From NCBI RefSeq assembly GCF_022179085.1, contig NZ_BPQE01000027.1, positions 1 through 64,000 on the forward strand: a stretch of DNA of 64,000 bases, in the 5' to 3' direction. The position numbers and the translations under genes were made by a program. This DNA comes from Methylobacterium aerolatum. GTDB taxonomy: Bacteria > Pseudomonadota > Alphaproteobacteria > Rhizobiales > Beijerinckiaceae. Below are positions 17,689 through 25,878 of the stretch, piece by piece. Numbering within the stretch: position 1 is the first letter of the stretch; the number at the start of each line of letters is the position of its first letter. The notes under the pieces are model-generated. The model saw nothing but the letters and a program-made list of their open reading frames with translations. It was not told where the DNA came from and ran no database searches.

Positions 17689-18394
17689 GGACCTGCCCGG
17701 CCACCACCTCCGCCACCGCCTGCGCCACCGGACGCCCGCCTCGCTCCCGGCCGAGCCGGTCCCGCTCGTCCCGCTCCGGCAGGGCGGCGATGAGGTCGCG
17801 GATCTGGGGGCCGAGGGCCGTGTCGGGATCGAGCACCGCGTGGACGGCGCCCATCGCGAGCATGTTGTCGAGGCCGGGCGCGAAGACCGGTGTCGAGTGC
17901 GCCATCTCCTGCAGCGTCTCCAACGGCAGCTTGGTGACGCGGGCGACGGAGGGCAGGTCCATCACGCTCGGGGCGGCGCCCGGCAGGGCCGCCAGCACCC
18001 GCGTCGCCAGCGCCGTGGCGATGAAGGCGCCCGCCGCCGAATGCCCGTAGAGCAGCCCCACGGTGGGGTGGCCGTGACGGTCCGCGAGCAGCAGCGCCTT
18101 GGCGAGGTGGGCGAGGCATTCGTTGAGGCCGAGCAACTCGTCCCGGCGGCTCATCCGCTGGCTGTCGGAATCGACGGCCACCAGGATCGGCGCCCTGTCC
18201 CCCGCCCGCACCGCGTCGAGGACATGACCCGCGAGGTCGAGGGCGCCCTCGACGCCGAGCGGCGTGTCGCCGTCGATCCCGATCACCCGCAGGCGTCCGC
18301 CCTCGAAGGGGCCGTCCCCGGAAACGAGACCGTCCGTCACCGCGACGGCGTGGCCCCCGGGGAAGAGGGAGGCCAGGATCTCAGCGAGCGTCAT
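17678..18394 (-). CDS. mdcE: Malonate decarboxylase gamma subunit
   Basis: A 238-residue carboxyltransferase-fold subunit that, together with MdcD, decarboxylates malonyl-S-ACP. Family features are the GHSAAGAFIATALATRV segment near the middle, VMDLPSVARVTKLP, and the preceding DSDSQRMSRRDELLGLNE. ATG 18394 lies 14 bases inside the end of mdcD, and its own end overlaps mdcG, so the genes are tightly coupled. Confidence 0.92.
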   Translation of the reverse strand: MTLAEILASLFPGGHAVAVTDGLVSGDGPFEGGRLRVIGIDGDTPLGVEGALDLAGHVLDAVRAGDRAPILVAVDSDSQRMSRRDELLGLNECLAHLAKALLLADRHGHPTVGLLYGHSAAGAFIATALATRVLAALPGAAPSVMDLPSVARVTKLPLETLQEMAHSTPVFAPGLDNMLAMGAVHAVLDPDTALGPQIRDLIAALPERDERDRLGRERGGRPVAQAVAEVVAGQVRGG

Positions 18395-19307
18395 GGGCCG
18401 CCTCCCCTATCCGCGCCACGGTCTCGTCGAAGGCGCGGGTGTCCAGGGAGGGCACCGCGTCCGGATCGTTGACGCCGAGGCGCGCCCAGATCTCCGTCCC
18501 GTCGCGGCACTCCCCGAACCGCTCGATCCGCTCGCGCAGGCGGGCCTGCTCGGCCATGAGCGTGTCGAGGTCGAAGGCCGGGGCGTCGGCGATCAGCGAC
18601 AGGGCCGCCGCGCGGAAGGAGGCGATCGTGTCGTCGCAGAAGGCGTCGGCCCCGCCGATCAGGCGCCGGTGCTTGCCGCCCATGGTGCGCCAGACGAGCG
18701 CGCGATCCTTCGAGTCGAATTCCTCGGCGCCCTTGTTGGTCTCGATCACCTCCGGCCCGGAGACCGAAATGCGGCCGCCCTCGGAGACCGCCAGCCGTGA
18801 GCAGGTGCCGGCGATGAGCCCGCCCCCGCCGAAGCACCCGGCCCGGCCGCCGATCAGCCCCACCACCGGCACTCCGGCGGCGCGAACCTCGGTGATGGCG
18901 CGCATCGCCTCGGCGATGGCGGTCTCGCCGGCATTGGCCTCCTGCAGGCGCACGCCGCCGGTATCGAGGAGGAGCAGCACGGCGGCGGGCCTGCCCTCCA
19001 CCGCCGCCCGGAGCAGGCCGACGAGCTTGCCGCCATGGACCTCCCCGAACGCCCCGCCCATGAACCGGCCCTCCTGGGCGGCGACGTAGACGGGGCGCCC
19101 GTCGAGGGTGCCGGTGCCGACGACGATGCCGTCGTCGAAGGCGCGGGGCAGGTCGAACAGGGGCAGATGCGGGCTCATCCGCCGCTCTTCCGGGCCCAGC
19201 GCCTCGGTGAAGCTGCCTGGATCGAGGAGGGCGTCGAGGCGCTGGCGGGCGCTGGCCTCGTACCAGCTCAGGCGGTCGCGGTCGGGTCCGGCCGAGGGTC
19301 CTGCCAT
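18381..19307 (-). CDS. mdcD: Malonate decarboxylase beta subunit
   Basis: A 308-residue crotonase/carboxyltransferase-fold subunit of malonate decarboxylase. It contains VYVAAQEGRFMGGAFGEVHG, LLLLDTGGVRLQEANAG, and GGRAGCFGGGGLIAGTCS with the oxyanion-type glycine repeats, followed by SGPEVIETNKGAEEFDSKD. It overlaps mdcE by 14 bases. The mdcC stop is two bases before its start, so the order C-D-E-G is read as one unit. Confidence 0.93.
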   Translation of the reverse strand: MAGPSAGPDRDRLSWYEASARQRLDALLDPGSFTEALGPEERRMSPHLPLFDLPRAFDDGIVVGTGTLDGRPVYVAAQEGRFMGGAFGEVHGGKLVGLLRAAVEGRPAAVLLLLDTGGVRLQEANAGETAIAEAMRAITEVRAAGVPVVGLIGGRAGCFGGGGLIAGTCSRLAVSEGGRISVSGPEVIETNKGAEEFDSKDRALVWRTMGGKHRRLIGGADAFCDDTIASFRAAALSLIADAPAFDLDTLMAEQARLRERIERFGECRDGTEIWARLGVNDPDAVPSLDTRAFDETVARIGEAAHDAR

Positions 19308-19308
19308 C

Positions 19309-19617
19309 TCACGCCTCCATCAGCCGGGCGCCCTGGAGCAGGCGCAGGGAGACGGTGTCGGGCCGGGCGCCCCCGTCGTTGATCGAGATGCGCACGCCGC
19401 CCGGCTGCGCGCGGGCGACGAAATCCGCCACCACCGCCTCCCAGACCGGGCCGTAGCCGGCGATCGGCGTCTCGATGGCGACCTCCACCGCGTCCGGCGG
19501 CAGCACCCGCTCCAGCAGGATCTCCAGGTTGCCGGAGGCCACGACGCCGGTGATCGCCTGGGGCTTCGTGCCCGGCAGCGGCTTCGTCGTGGTGTGGCGG
19601 AACGTCAGGGATTCCAT
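19309..19617 (-). CDS. mdcC: Malonate decarboxylase acyl carrier protein (delta subunit)
   Basis: A 102-residue carrier protein. Ser28 in VVASGNLEILLER is the predicted attachment site of the phosphoribosyl-dephospho-CoA group. The segment ETPIAGYGPVWEAVVADF and the final VSLRLLQGARLMEA fit the family. It is separated from mdcA by a 116-base palindromic repeat but is closely packed with mdcD downstream. Confidence 0.92.
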   Translation of the reverse strand: MESLTFRHTTTKPLPGTKPQAITGVVASGNLEILLERVLPPDAVEVAIETPIAGYGPVWEAVVADFVARAQPGGVRISINDGGARPDTVSLRLLQGARLMEA

Positions 19618-19639
19618 CCGGCCGTGTCCTCACAGGCGT

Positions 19640-19755
19640 GCTCCCCTCCCCCTTGCGGGGAGGGGTAAGGGGGTGGGGGTGGTTCAGGAGGCACCGCCGC
19701 GCTTCGTTCGGCACCACCCCCACCCCTGACCCCTCCCCGCAAGGGGGAGGGGGAA
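19640..19755. repeat. Palindromic intergenic repeat (family 1) between mdcA and mdcC
   Basis: Near-perfect long inverted arms: cctcccccttgcggggagg ... on the left and ... cctccccgcaagggggagg on the right, with the loop caggaggcaccgccgcgctt. It is the best-preserved copy in the window together with 44957-45064. Confidence 0.88.
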
Positions 19756-19758
19756 CGA

Positions 19759-21405
19759 TCACCAGTTCCTGAACTTCGCGGGCGGCTCGTAGAGGCCGCC
19801 GGACCAGTGCACGAGATCCTTGATCGAGCGCGCGGCGAGCAGCGAGCGGTCGGCGTCGAGGGGTTCGATGCCGAGGTCCTCCGGGCGCCGGATGATGCCC
19901 CGCGCCCGCAGTTCCTCCACCTTCGCCCGGTCGCGGCCCCGGCCGATCTCCGTGTAGCCCGCCACCCCCCGGATCGCCTGCTCGCGGTCGTCCGCATCGC
20001 GGCAGAGGAGGAGGTTCGCGATCCCCTCCTCGGTGACGATGTGGGTGACGTCGTCGGCGTAGATCATGACCGGCGCCAGTTCGAGCCCGATCTTGCTCGC
20101 CAATTCCATCGCGTCGAGCCGTTCCACGAAGGTCGGGACGAGCTTGTCGCCGAAGGTCTCGACCAACTGGACCACGAGCTTGCGCCCGCGCATCAGCGCC
20201 GGATCGCCGGTGATCTGCGCCTCCCGCCCCGCCTTCATCCAGGCGTCGGAGGGGTGGCGGCGGCCGTGCGGATCCGAGCCCATGTTGGGCGCCCCGCCGA
20301 AGCCCGCCACGCGCGACTGCGTGACGGTGGAGGAATGGCCCATCAGGTCGATCTGGAGGGTCGCGCCGATGAACATGTCGCAGGCATAGAGGCCCGCCGT
20401 CTGGCACAGCGCGCGGTTGGAGCGGAGCGACCCGTCCGCCCCCGTGAAGAACACGTCCGGTCGCTCGCGGATGTAGCGGTCCATCCCGACCTCGGAGCCG
20501 AAGCAGTGGACCTGCTTCACCCAGCCCGACTCGATCGCCGGGATCAGCGTCGGGTGCGGGTTGAGGGCGAAATGCGTGGCGATCTCGCCCTTGAGCCCGA
20601 GCTTCTCGCCATAGGTCGGCAGCAGCAACTCGATGGCCGCCGTCCCGAAGCCGATGCCGTGGTTGAGGCGGCGGACGCCGTACTCCGCATAGATCCCCTT
20701 GATCGCCATCATGGCGATGAGGATCTGCGTCTCGGTCATCAGTGCCGGATCGCGGGTGAAGAGCGGTTCCACGAAGAAGGGCGTGTCCGCCTCGACCACG
20801 AAGTCCACCCGGTCCCCGGGGATGTCGACCCGTGGCACCCGGTCCACGATCTCGTTCACCTGCGCGACGACGACACCGTTCTTGAAGTGCGTCGCCTCTA
20901 CGATGGTCGGTGTGTCCTCGGTGTTCGGCCCCGTATAGAGGTTGCCCTCCCGGTCGGCGCAGACGCCCGCGATCAGCGCCACGTGCGGCGTGAGGTCGAT
21001 GAAGTAGCGGGCGAAGAGTTCGAGGTAGGTGTGCACCGCCCCGAGCTTGATCTGCCCGCCGTAGAGCATCCGCGCGACGCGGGCGCCCTGGGGGCCGGAG
21101 TAGGAGTAGTCCAGCCGCTCGGCGATGCCGGTCTCGAACACGTCGAGGTGCTCCGGCAGCACGATGCCCGACTGCACCATGTGCAGGCCGTGGACCCTCT
21201 CCGGGTCGCAGCGGCAGAGGGCGCGGGCGAGGCAATCCGCCTGCTTCTGGTTGTCACCCTCCAGGCAGACCCGGTCGCCGGGGCGAAGAATCGCCTCCAG
21301 CAGGGCGGTGGCCTCGCCGGACGGCACCACCTTTCCGCGCGCGAGGGCGCGGCCCGCCTCAAGGCGCGCGTCGCGGGCCTTCCGTTCCCCGCGCCAGTCG
21401 GCCAT
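19759..21405 (-). CDS. mdcA: Malonate decarboxylase alpha subunit (acetyl-S-ACP:malonate ACP transferase)
   Basis: A 548-residue CoA-transferase-like subunit that exchanges acetate for malonate on the carrier protein. Recognisable blocks are EGDNQKQADCLARAL, YSYSGPQGARVARM, YTGPNTEDTPTIVEAT, HGIGFGTAAIELLLPTYGE, the region VVQLVETFGDKLVPTFVERL, and DDVTHIVTEEGIANLLLCRD. The start ATG 21405 follows GGAGGCGGGGG, a strong ribosome site. It is the first gene of the mdc operon. Just upstream is a GTATAC-centred palindrome that may bind a GntR-type regulator, though no regulator gene is adjacent. Confidence 0.95.
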   Translation of the reverse strand: MADWRGERKARDARLEAGRALARGKVVPSGEATALLEAILRPGDRVCLEGDNQKQADCLARALCRCDPERVHGLHMVQSGIVLPEHLDVFETGIAERLDYSYSGPQGARVARMLYGGQIKLGAVHTYLELFARYFIDLTPHVALIAGVCADREGNLYTGPNTEDTPTIVEATHFKNGVVVAQVNEIVDRVPRVDIPGDRVDFVVEADTPFFVEPLFTRDPALMTETQILIAMMAIKGIYAEYGVRRLNHGIGFGTAAIELLLPTYGEKLGLKGEIATHFALNPHPTLIPAIESGWVKQVHCFGSEVGMDRYIRERPDVFFTGADGSLRSNRALCQTAGLYACDMFIGATLQIDLMGHSSTVTQSRVAGFGGAPNMGSDPHGRRHPSDAWMKAGREAQITGDPALMRGRKLVVQLVETFGDKLVPTFVERLDAMELASKIGLELAPVMIYADDVTHIVTEEGIANLLLCRDADDREQAIRGVAGYTEIGRGRDRAKVEELRARGIIRRPEDLGIEPLDADRSLLAARSIKDLVHWSGGLYEPPAKFRNW

Positions 21406-21426
21406 CCCCCCGCCTCCGTCTGAATT

Positions 21427-21438
21427 CAGTATACAAAG
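21427..21438. promoter_or_regulatory. GTATAC-centred palindrome upstream of mdcA
   Basis: CAGTATACAAAG (21427-21438) lies 22 bases before the mdcA start in locally AT-rich DNA. A GTATAC core is typical of operators for GntR/FCD regulators, which often control malonate genes, but symmetry beyond the core is weak. It could also form part of the core promoter. Confidence 0.3.
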
Positions 21439-21567
21439 TAGCGCATCACTGTTCGATCTCAAACCCGATGCCGTGCGGGTGGCGCGGGTTTTCGACGGCC
21501 CCGTTCCGGGCGGGCCGAGGGCCGTGGCCGACCGGGTCGAGCCACATCCGTCGGCGGATCCGTCGTC

Positions 21568-21600
21568 GTCATGGCTTCGCTGTCGCTCGCAATGACGGAA
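21568..21600. repeat. Half copy of palindromic repeat family 2
   Basis: gtcatggcttcgctgtcgctcgcaatgacgg matches the right end of the family 2 elements (compare 51130-51153), without the left arm. The surrounding 21440-21630 holds no gene. Confidence 0.5.
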
Positions 21601-21606
21601 CTGCGT

Positions 21607-21625
21607 GAGCCGAATTGGTCGGCTC
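21607..21625 (-). terminator. Hairpin after zapA
   Basis: GAGCCGA (21607-21613) pairs with TCGGCTC (21619-21625) around a 5-base loop, immediately beyond the zapA stop. There is no T-run, so intrinsic termination is uncertain. Confidence 0.4.
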
Positions 21626-21630
21626 CGGCT

Positions 21631-22026
21631 CTAGGACGGTTCGGAGCCCGTGAGCGCCGCCGCGCCGGAGCGGCTGGTGAAGGCGTCGGCGAGGCGGGTG
21701 ATCCGGCTCGCGGCGCGCTCGATGCCCTCGGCGGTGCGCGCCGCCGCCTCGTCCCGCGCCCGGTAGGCGGCATCCACCACGGAGCGGGCCGAGGCGACCT
21801 CGGTCTCCATGGCGGCGAGGCGCTTGCGCAGGTCGACGAGCTCGTCCGAGATGGTGAGCGCGGCCATGACGTGCAGGCGCATGTCGCCGATCTCCCCGAA
21901 GCTCTCGCGCATCTTCCCGATGCGTTCGCTCAGGTCGTCGGTGAGGGCGGTGAGGTGGGCTTCCTCGCCCTGCCCGCAGGACATCCGGTAGGTGCGGTTG
22001 TCGATGGTGACGGTGATGATCGGCAT
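21631..22026 (-). CDS. zapA: Cell division protein ZapA
   Basis: A 131-residue ZapA. The N-terminal globular part (ITVTIDNRTYRMSCGQGEEAHLT) is followed by ALTDDLSERIGKM and then a long coiled coil (LVDLRKRLAAMETEVASA). ZapA bundles FtsZ filaments at mid-cell. It is four bases from the DUF4164 gene, a pairing common in Rhizobiales. The 5-formyltetrahydrofolate cyclo-ligase gene that often follows zapA elsewhere is absent; mdcA lies there instead. Confidence 0.9.
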   Translation of the reverse strand: MPIITVTIDNRTYRMSCGQGEEAHLTALTDDLSERIGKMRESFGEIGDMRLHVMAALTISDELVDLRKRLAAMETEVASARSVVDAAYRARDEAAARTAEGIERAASRITRLADAFTSRSGAAALTGSEPS

Positions 22027-22030
22027 CGCG

Positions 22031-22324
22031 TCAATGTCTCTCCAGCACGCCGGCCACGGCCGCGATGGCCCTGTCGAGCCGCTGCCCGACCTCGCCCGAA
22101 TTCGCCTCCACCTGCGCGAGGCGGGCGCTCGCCGCGTCGAGGGCGGCGGCGAGGCGGGCGCGGTCCTCGGTCATCAGAGACAGTTCCGTGTCGCGGTCGT
22201 CCGGCGAGTCTTCGGATTCGAGGCGCCGGATCGCGGCCGCCTCCAGGCGCGACAGGGCCGCGTCGAGCTTGCGCAGGGCGTCCGCGAGGGGATCGCGGGA
22301 GGGGGCGTCGGGCGGCGTCGTCAT
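22031..22324 (-). CDS. DUF4164-type coiled-coil protein
   Basis: A 97-residue, almost entirely helical protein (PLADALRKLDAALSRLEAAAIRRLE ... RLAAALDAASARLAQVEANSGE), predicted to be a coiled coil. Proteins of this kind (DUF4164) sit directly upstream of zapA in many Rhizobiales and may assist division, but the function is not established. The gene starts at ATG 22324 and ends four bases before zapA, so the two are probably co-transcribed. Confidence 0.8.
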   Translation of the reverse strand: MTTPPDAPSRDPLADALRKLDAALSRLEAAAIRRLESEDSPDDRDTELSLMTEDRARLAAALDAASARLAQVEANSGEVGQRLDRAIAAVAGVLERH

Positions 22325-22855
22325 CGGGGTCGCTCACTCCGTCGGCCGCGGGCCGGCGGCGGACCGGCGGGGCGGGCGTGGTGGAACACGTAAGGTCTCT
22401 GGCCGGAAGCCGTGCCGCCCGGCCTCCCCCGAGGCAAGGCTCCGGTACAGATTTCGGCCGGTTCGCCTTGGATTTCCAGGAAAAAGAGCGCTGCCGCGGG
22501 CCGGTGCTGTCCTGTCCGGCGCAGAATTCACCGAACCTCGAGACAGGCGTGGGTTTGTCACGCCCACGCGTTTGACAGGTCGAAGTGCCATGCTAGACAG
22601 CCGCGCATCTGCCCAGGACGGGCCGGGATAGTCCACCGGGGGCGACGATGTCCGTCGCTCGACCCCCCGGAAAGACGGACAGGATGGCCCGGCGCGATGC
22701 CGGTTCATCGCCGGTTCAAACCCATCCGCCCACAGCCCCTCCCCTGAGGGTGCACCGGGCCGGACGTGGCCTGGGACGCGGGGCCGCCGGGGGCACCGGG
22801 CGATCGGGCCATCGCGACGTCGGCAGGTGCCCGGCTTGAGGAAGGATTCACCGCC
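22325..22855. other. 531-base non-coding region, possible RNA gene
   Basis: No convincing protein gene. Visible structure: a hairpin near 22402-22446 (CCGGAAGCC ... AAGGCTCCGG), GTCTC at 22395 with complementary GAGAC at 22540, a stem GCGTGGG/CCCACGC at 22547-22553/22563-22569, and a promoter-like TTGACA-TAGACA pair at 22572-22599. Alphaproteobacterial 6S RNA genes are often close to zapA, so a non-coding RNA of about 150 bases is possible, but I cannot confirm it from sequence alone. Otherwise this is the leader of the gap operon. Confidence 0.35.
22572..22599 (+). promoter_or_regulatory. Candidate sigma-70 promoter of the gap operon
   Basis: TTGACA (22572-22577) and TAGACA (22594-22599) with a 16-base spacer face gap. 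They would give a leader of about 250 bases. A perfect hairpin stem ends three bases before the -35 element. Confidence 0.35.
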
Positions 22856-23860
22856 GTGACGAAGGTTGCCATTAACGGGTTCGGGCGCATCGGCCGCAAC
22901 GTGCTGCGCGCCATCGCCGAGGCCGGCCGCAAGGACATCGAGGTCGTGGCGATCAACGATCTCGGCCCGGTCGAGACCAACGCCCACCTCCTGCGCTACG
23001 ACTCGGTGCACGGCCGCTATCCGGGCGAGGTCGCCGTGGACGGCGAATTCCTGGTGGTCGACGGGCGCCGCATCAAGGTGACCGCCGTCCGCAACCCGGC
23101 CGAGCTGCCGCACCGCGACCTCGGCGTCGACATCGCCCTCGAGTGCACCGGCATCTTCACCTCGAAGGACAAGGCCAAGGCCCACCTCGACGCCGGCGCC
23201 AAGCGCGTCCTCGTCTCGGCCCCGGCCGACGGCGCCGACCTGACGGTGGTCTACGGCGTGAACCACGACAAGCTCACCGCCGAGCACCACGTGGTCTCGA
23301 ACGCCTCCTGCACGACCAACTGCCTCGCGCCGGTGGCGAAGGTGCTGCACGAGGCCATCGGCATCGAGCGCGGCTTCATGACCACGATCCACTCCTACAC
23401 CAACGACCAGCCGTCGCTGGACCAGATGCACAAGGATCTCTACCGGGCGCGCGCCGCGTCCCTGTCGATGATCCCGACCACCACCGGCGCCGCCAAGGCC
23501 GTGGGTCTCGTGCTGCCGGAGCTGAAGGGCCTCCTCGACGGCACCTCGATCCGCGTGCCGACCCCAAACGTCTCGGCGGTGGACCTCGTCTTCACGGCCA
23601 AGCGCCAGACTACGGTGCAGGAGGTCAACGACGCGATCAAGGCCGCCGCCGCCGGCCCGCTCAAGGGCGTGCTCGGCGTCACCGACCGCCCGAACGTCTC
23701 GATCGACTTCAACCACGATCCTCATTCGTCCACCTTCCACCTCGACCAAACCAAGGTGATGGACGGCGTGCTCGTCCGCATCCTCACCTGGTACGACAAC
23801 GAGTGGGGCTTCTCGAACCGCATGGCCGACACCGCCGTCGCCATGGCCAAGCTCATCTGA
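22856..23860 (+). CDS. gap: Glyceraldehyde-3-phosphate dehydrogenase, type I
   Basis: A 334-residue phosphorylating GAPDH. The cofactor motif is [10 protein letters not shown], and AINDLGP carries the Asp that favours NAD. The catalytic cysteine is in [12 protein letters not shown], followed by the histidine region [12 protein letters not shown]. The C-terminal block [12 protein letters not shown] is standard. GTG 22856 has a strong GAGGAAGGA site and gives the exact family N-terminus. A hairpin with a T-run follows the stop, so gap may be partly uncoupled from pgk. Confidence 0.97.
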   Translation: MTKVAINGFGRIGRNVLRAIAEAGRKDIEVVAINDLGPVETNAHLLRYDSVHGRYPGEVAVDGEFLVVDGRRIKVTAVRNPAELPHRDLGVDIALECTGIFTSKDKAKAHLDAGAKRVLVSAPADGADLTVVYGVNHDKLTAEHHVVSNASCTTNCLAPVAKVLHEAIGIERGFMTTIHSYTNDQPSLDQMHKDLYRARAASLSMIPTTTGAAKAVGLVLPELKGLLDGTSIRVPTPNVSAVDLVFTAKRQTTVQEVNDAIKAAAAGPLKGVLGVTDRPNVSIDFNHDPHSSTFHLDQTKVMDGVLVRILTWYDNEWGFSNRMADTAVAMAKLI

Positions 23861-23874
23861 TCGACCGCCACGAG

Positions 23875-23903
23875 CCCCGCCGTCCCACCGGACGGCGGGG
23901 TTT
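23875..23903 (+). terminator. Intrinsic terminator after gap
   Basis: CCCCGCCGTCC (23875-23885) pairs perfectly with GGACGGCGGGG (23890-23900) around CACC and is followed by TTT. It lies 15 bases after the gap stop. Confidence 0.75.
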
Positions 23904-23932
23904 CCTGTGTTTCACGAAGGGTGCTTCTCGGG

Positions 23933-24424
23933 ATGGCAGACGCGTCGCAGGGTTCGCAGGGCGGACAGGGTTTCATCCCTCCGGGGTCCGCCTCGCCTCC
24001 TCCCCCCGCCCCGCCGCCCGCCGTCTCGGCGGCCGCCCCGGCGCCGGTTCAGGCCCCGGCCCCCACGCCCGTCGCCTCGGTCTCCGCGAACCAGCTCTTC
24101 GACCAACTCGCCCGGATCGAGGACAAGGCCTCCCGGATCGAGGACAAGTACGCCCGCTCCGAGGCGCTGCTCTCGCGGGTCGAGGACAAGGTCGACGGTG
24201 CGGCCGGCCGCATGAACGACGCCGCCCGCCAAGCCGACCTCGCGGCCCTGCGCAACGAGGTGCGCGGGCTGGCCGATCGCACCCGGCGCCTGCCGGGGAC
24301 GGGCGCCCTCGTTCTCACGGCCGTCATCACCGCCGTGCTCACCGTGGTGCTGACGGTCGCCGTGCAGCGGCTCAACCTCGATGGGTTGCTGCCGCCCAAG
24401 GCGAACTCCGCCGCCATCCGCTGA
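23933..24424 (+). CDS. Pro/Ala-rich coiled-coil membrane protein of unknown function
   Basis: A 163-residue protein that I do not recognise. Residues 1-50 are Gly/Pro/Ala-rich and disordered ([18 protein letters not shown]). Residues 55-105 contain three related heptad-like units ([20 protein letters not shown], then SRVEDKVDG). Residues about 125-145 form one transmembrane helix ([19 protein letters not shown]), leaving a short tail. It should be an inner-membrane protein with a long cytosolic coiled coil. It sits between gap and pgk, after the gap terminator, and may be transcribed with pgk. A role in glycolysis is not implied. Confidence 0.7.
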   Translation: MADASQGSQGGQGFIPPGSASPPPPAPPPAVSAAAPAPVQAPAPTPVASVSANQLFDQLARIEDKASRIEDKYARSEALLSRVEDKVDGAAGRMNDAARQADLAALRNEVRGLADRTRRLPGTGALVLTAVITAVLTVVLTVAVQRLNLDGLLPPKANSAAIR

Positions 24425-24465
24425 TCTCCCATCAGACACCCGCGACAATCGCAGACAAGGACCCG

Positions 24466-25668
24466 ATGAGCGCCTTCCGCACCCTCGACGATGCCGGCTC
24501 TCTCCAGGGCAAGCGCGTCCTCATGCGCGTGGACCTGAACGTGCCGATGGAGAACGGCCGCGTCACCGACGCCACGCGCATCGAGCGGGTCGCCCCGACG
24601 ATCCGGGAGGTCGCGGGCAAGGGGGCCAAGGTGGTGCTTCTCGCCCATTTCGGCCGTCCGAAGGGCAAGCGCGACCCGAAGGACACGCTGGAGCCGGTGG
24701 TTCCGGCCCTGTCGAAGGCGCTCGGCCAGCCGGTCTCCTTCGCCGCCGACTGCGTGGGCGACGAGGCGGCCAAGGCCGTCGCGGCGCTGAAGGACGGCGA
24801 CGTGCTCCTCCTGGAGAACACCCGCTACCATGCGGGCGAGGAGAAGAACGACGCGGCCTTCGCCGACGCGCTCGCCGCCAACGGCGACGTCTATGTCAAC
24901 GAGGCGTTCTCCGCCGCCCACCGCGCCCACGCCTCGACGGAGGGCCTCGCCCACCGCCTGCCGGCCTACGCCGGCCGGGAGATGCAGGCCGAGCTGGAGG
25001 CCCTGACCAAGGGGCTGGAAGCGCCCCAGCGTCCGGTGATCGCGCTCGTCGGCGGCGCCAAGGTCTCCTCGAAGATCGATCTTCTGGAGAACCTCGTCGC
25101 CAAGGTCGACATGCTGGTGATCGGCGGCGGCATGGCCAACACCTTCCTGCACGCCGAAGGCAAGGCCGTCGGCAAGTCCCTCTGCGAGAAGGACCTCGCC
25201 GACACCGCCAAGCGGATCCGCGCCGCCGCCGAGAAGGCCGGCTGCCGGATCATCCTGCCGGTGGACGCCGTCTCGGCCTCCGAGTTCAAGGCCAACGCCG
25301 CCCACGAGACCGTGCCGGTCGATGCCGTGCCGGAGACGGGCATGATCCTCGATGCCGGTCCGAAGTCCGTCGCGGAGATCAACGCGGCCATCGACACCGC
25401 CAGAACGCTCGTCTGGAACGGCCCCCTCGGCGCCTTCGAGCTGACGCCCTTCGACGCCGCGACCGTCGCGGCCGCGAAGCACGCCGCGGCGCGGACCGAG
25501 GCGGGCCAGCTCGTCTCCGTGGCGGGCGGCGGCGACACCGTGGCCGCACTCAACCACGCTGGCGTCGGCCAGACATTCACCTACGTCTCCACGGCGGGCG
25601 GCGCCTTCCTCGAATGGCTGGAGGGCAAGGCCCTGCCGGGTGTCGAGGCGCTGCGCGCCAAAGTCTGA
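24466..25668 (+). CDS. pgk: Phosphoglycerate kinase
   Basis: A 400-residue enzyme of glycolysis/gluconeogenesis. The N-terminal signature is [16 protein letters not shown], and substrate-binding blocks are [10 protein letters not shown] and [15 protein letters not shown]. The linker/nucleotide part includes [39 protein letters not shown] and [12 protein letters not shown], all intact. ATG 24466 is preceded by AAGGA. The gene order gap-x-pgk-fba is common in Alphaproteobacteria. Confidence 0.97.
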   Translation: MSAFRTLDDAGSLQGKRVLMRVDLNVPMENGRVTDATRIERVAPTIREVAGKGAKVVLLAHFGRPKGKRDPKDTLEPVVPALSKALGQPVSFAADCVGDEAAKAVAALKDGDVLLLENTRYHAGEEKNDAAFADALAANGDVYVNEAFSAAHRAHASTEGLAHRLPAYAGREMQAELEALTKGLEAPQRPVIALVGGAKVSSKIDLLENLVAKVDMLVIGGGMANTFLHAEGKAVGKSLCEKDLADTAKRIRAAAEKAGCRIILPVDAVSASEFKANAAHETVPVDAVPETGMILDAGPKSVAEINAAIDTARTLVWNGPLGAFELTPFDAATVAAAKHAAARTEAGQLVSVAGGGDTVAALNHAGVGQTFTYVSTAGGAFLEWLEGKALPGVEALRAKV

Positions 25669-25689
25669 GGCAACGGCTGAGGGCAAACG

Positions 25690-25825
25690 GCGCGTTTCCA
25701 AGTCTCCACCTCGTTCCGAGGTGCCCGCTCCAGCGGGCCTCGAAGGAGGCATCCAGGAAACGCGGTGAGATCTGGAGGCCTCCTTCGAGGCCTCCGCTTC
25801 GCTCCGGCACCTCAGGATGAGGGGG
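25690..25825. repeat. Palindromic repeat (family 3) between pgk and fba
   Basis: The region contains nested inverted sequences: gcgtttcc ... ggaaacgc around a block with cctcgttccgagg and gcccgctccagcgggc, then ggaggcctccttcgaggcctcc and ggtgcc/ggcacc elements. It resembles mobile palindromic intergenic sequence rather than a coding region. No second copy was noticed in the window. Confidence 0.6.
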
Positions 25826-25878
25826 CCGGGTTGGAATTGGCGGGACGCTCCCGCCGGCATGAAACCGAGGTGGGACAC

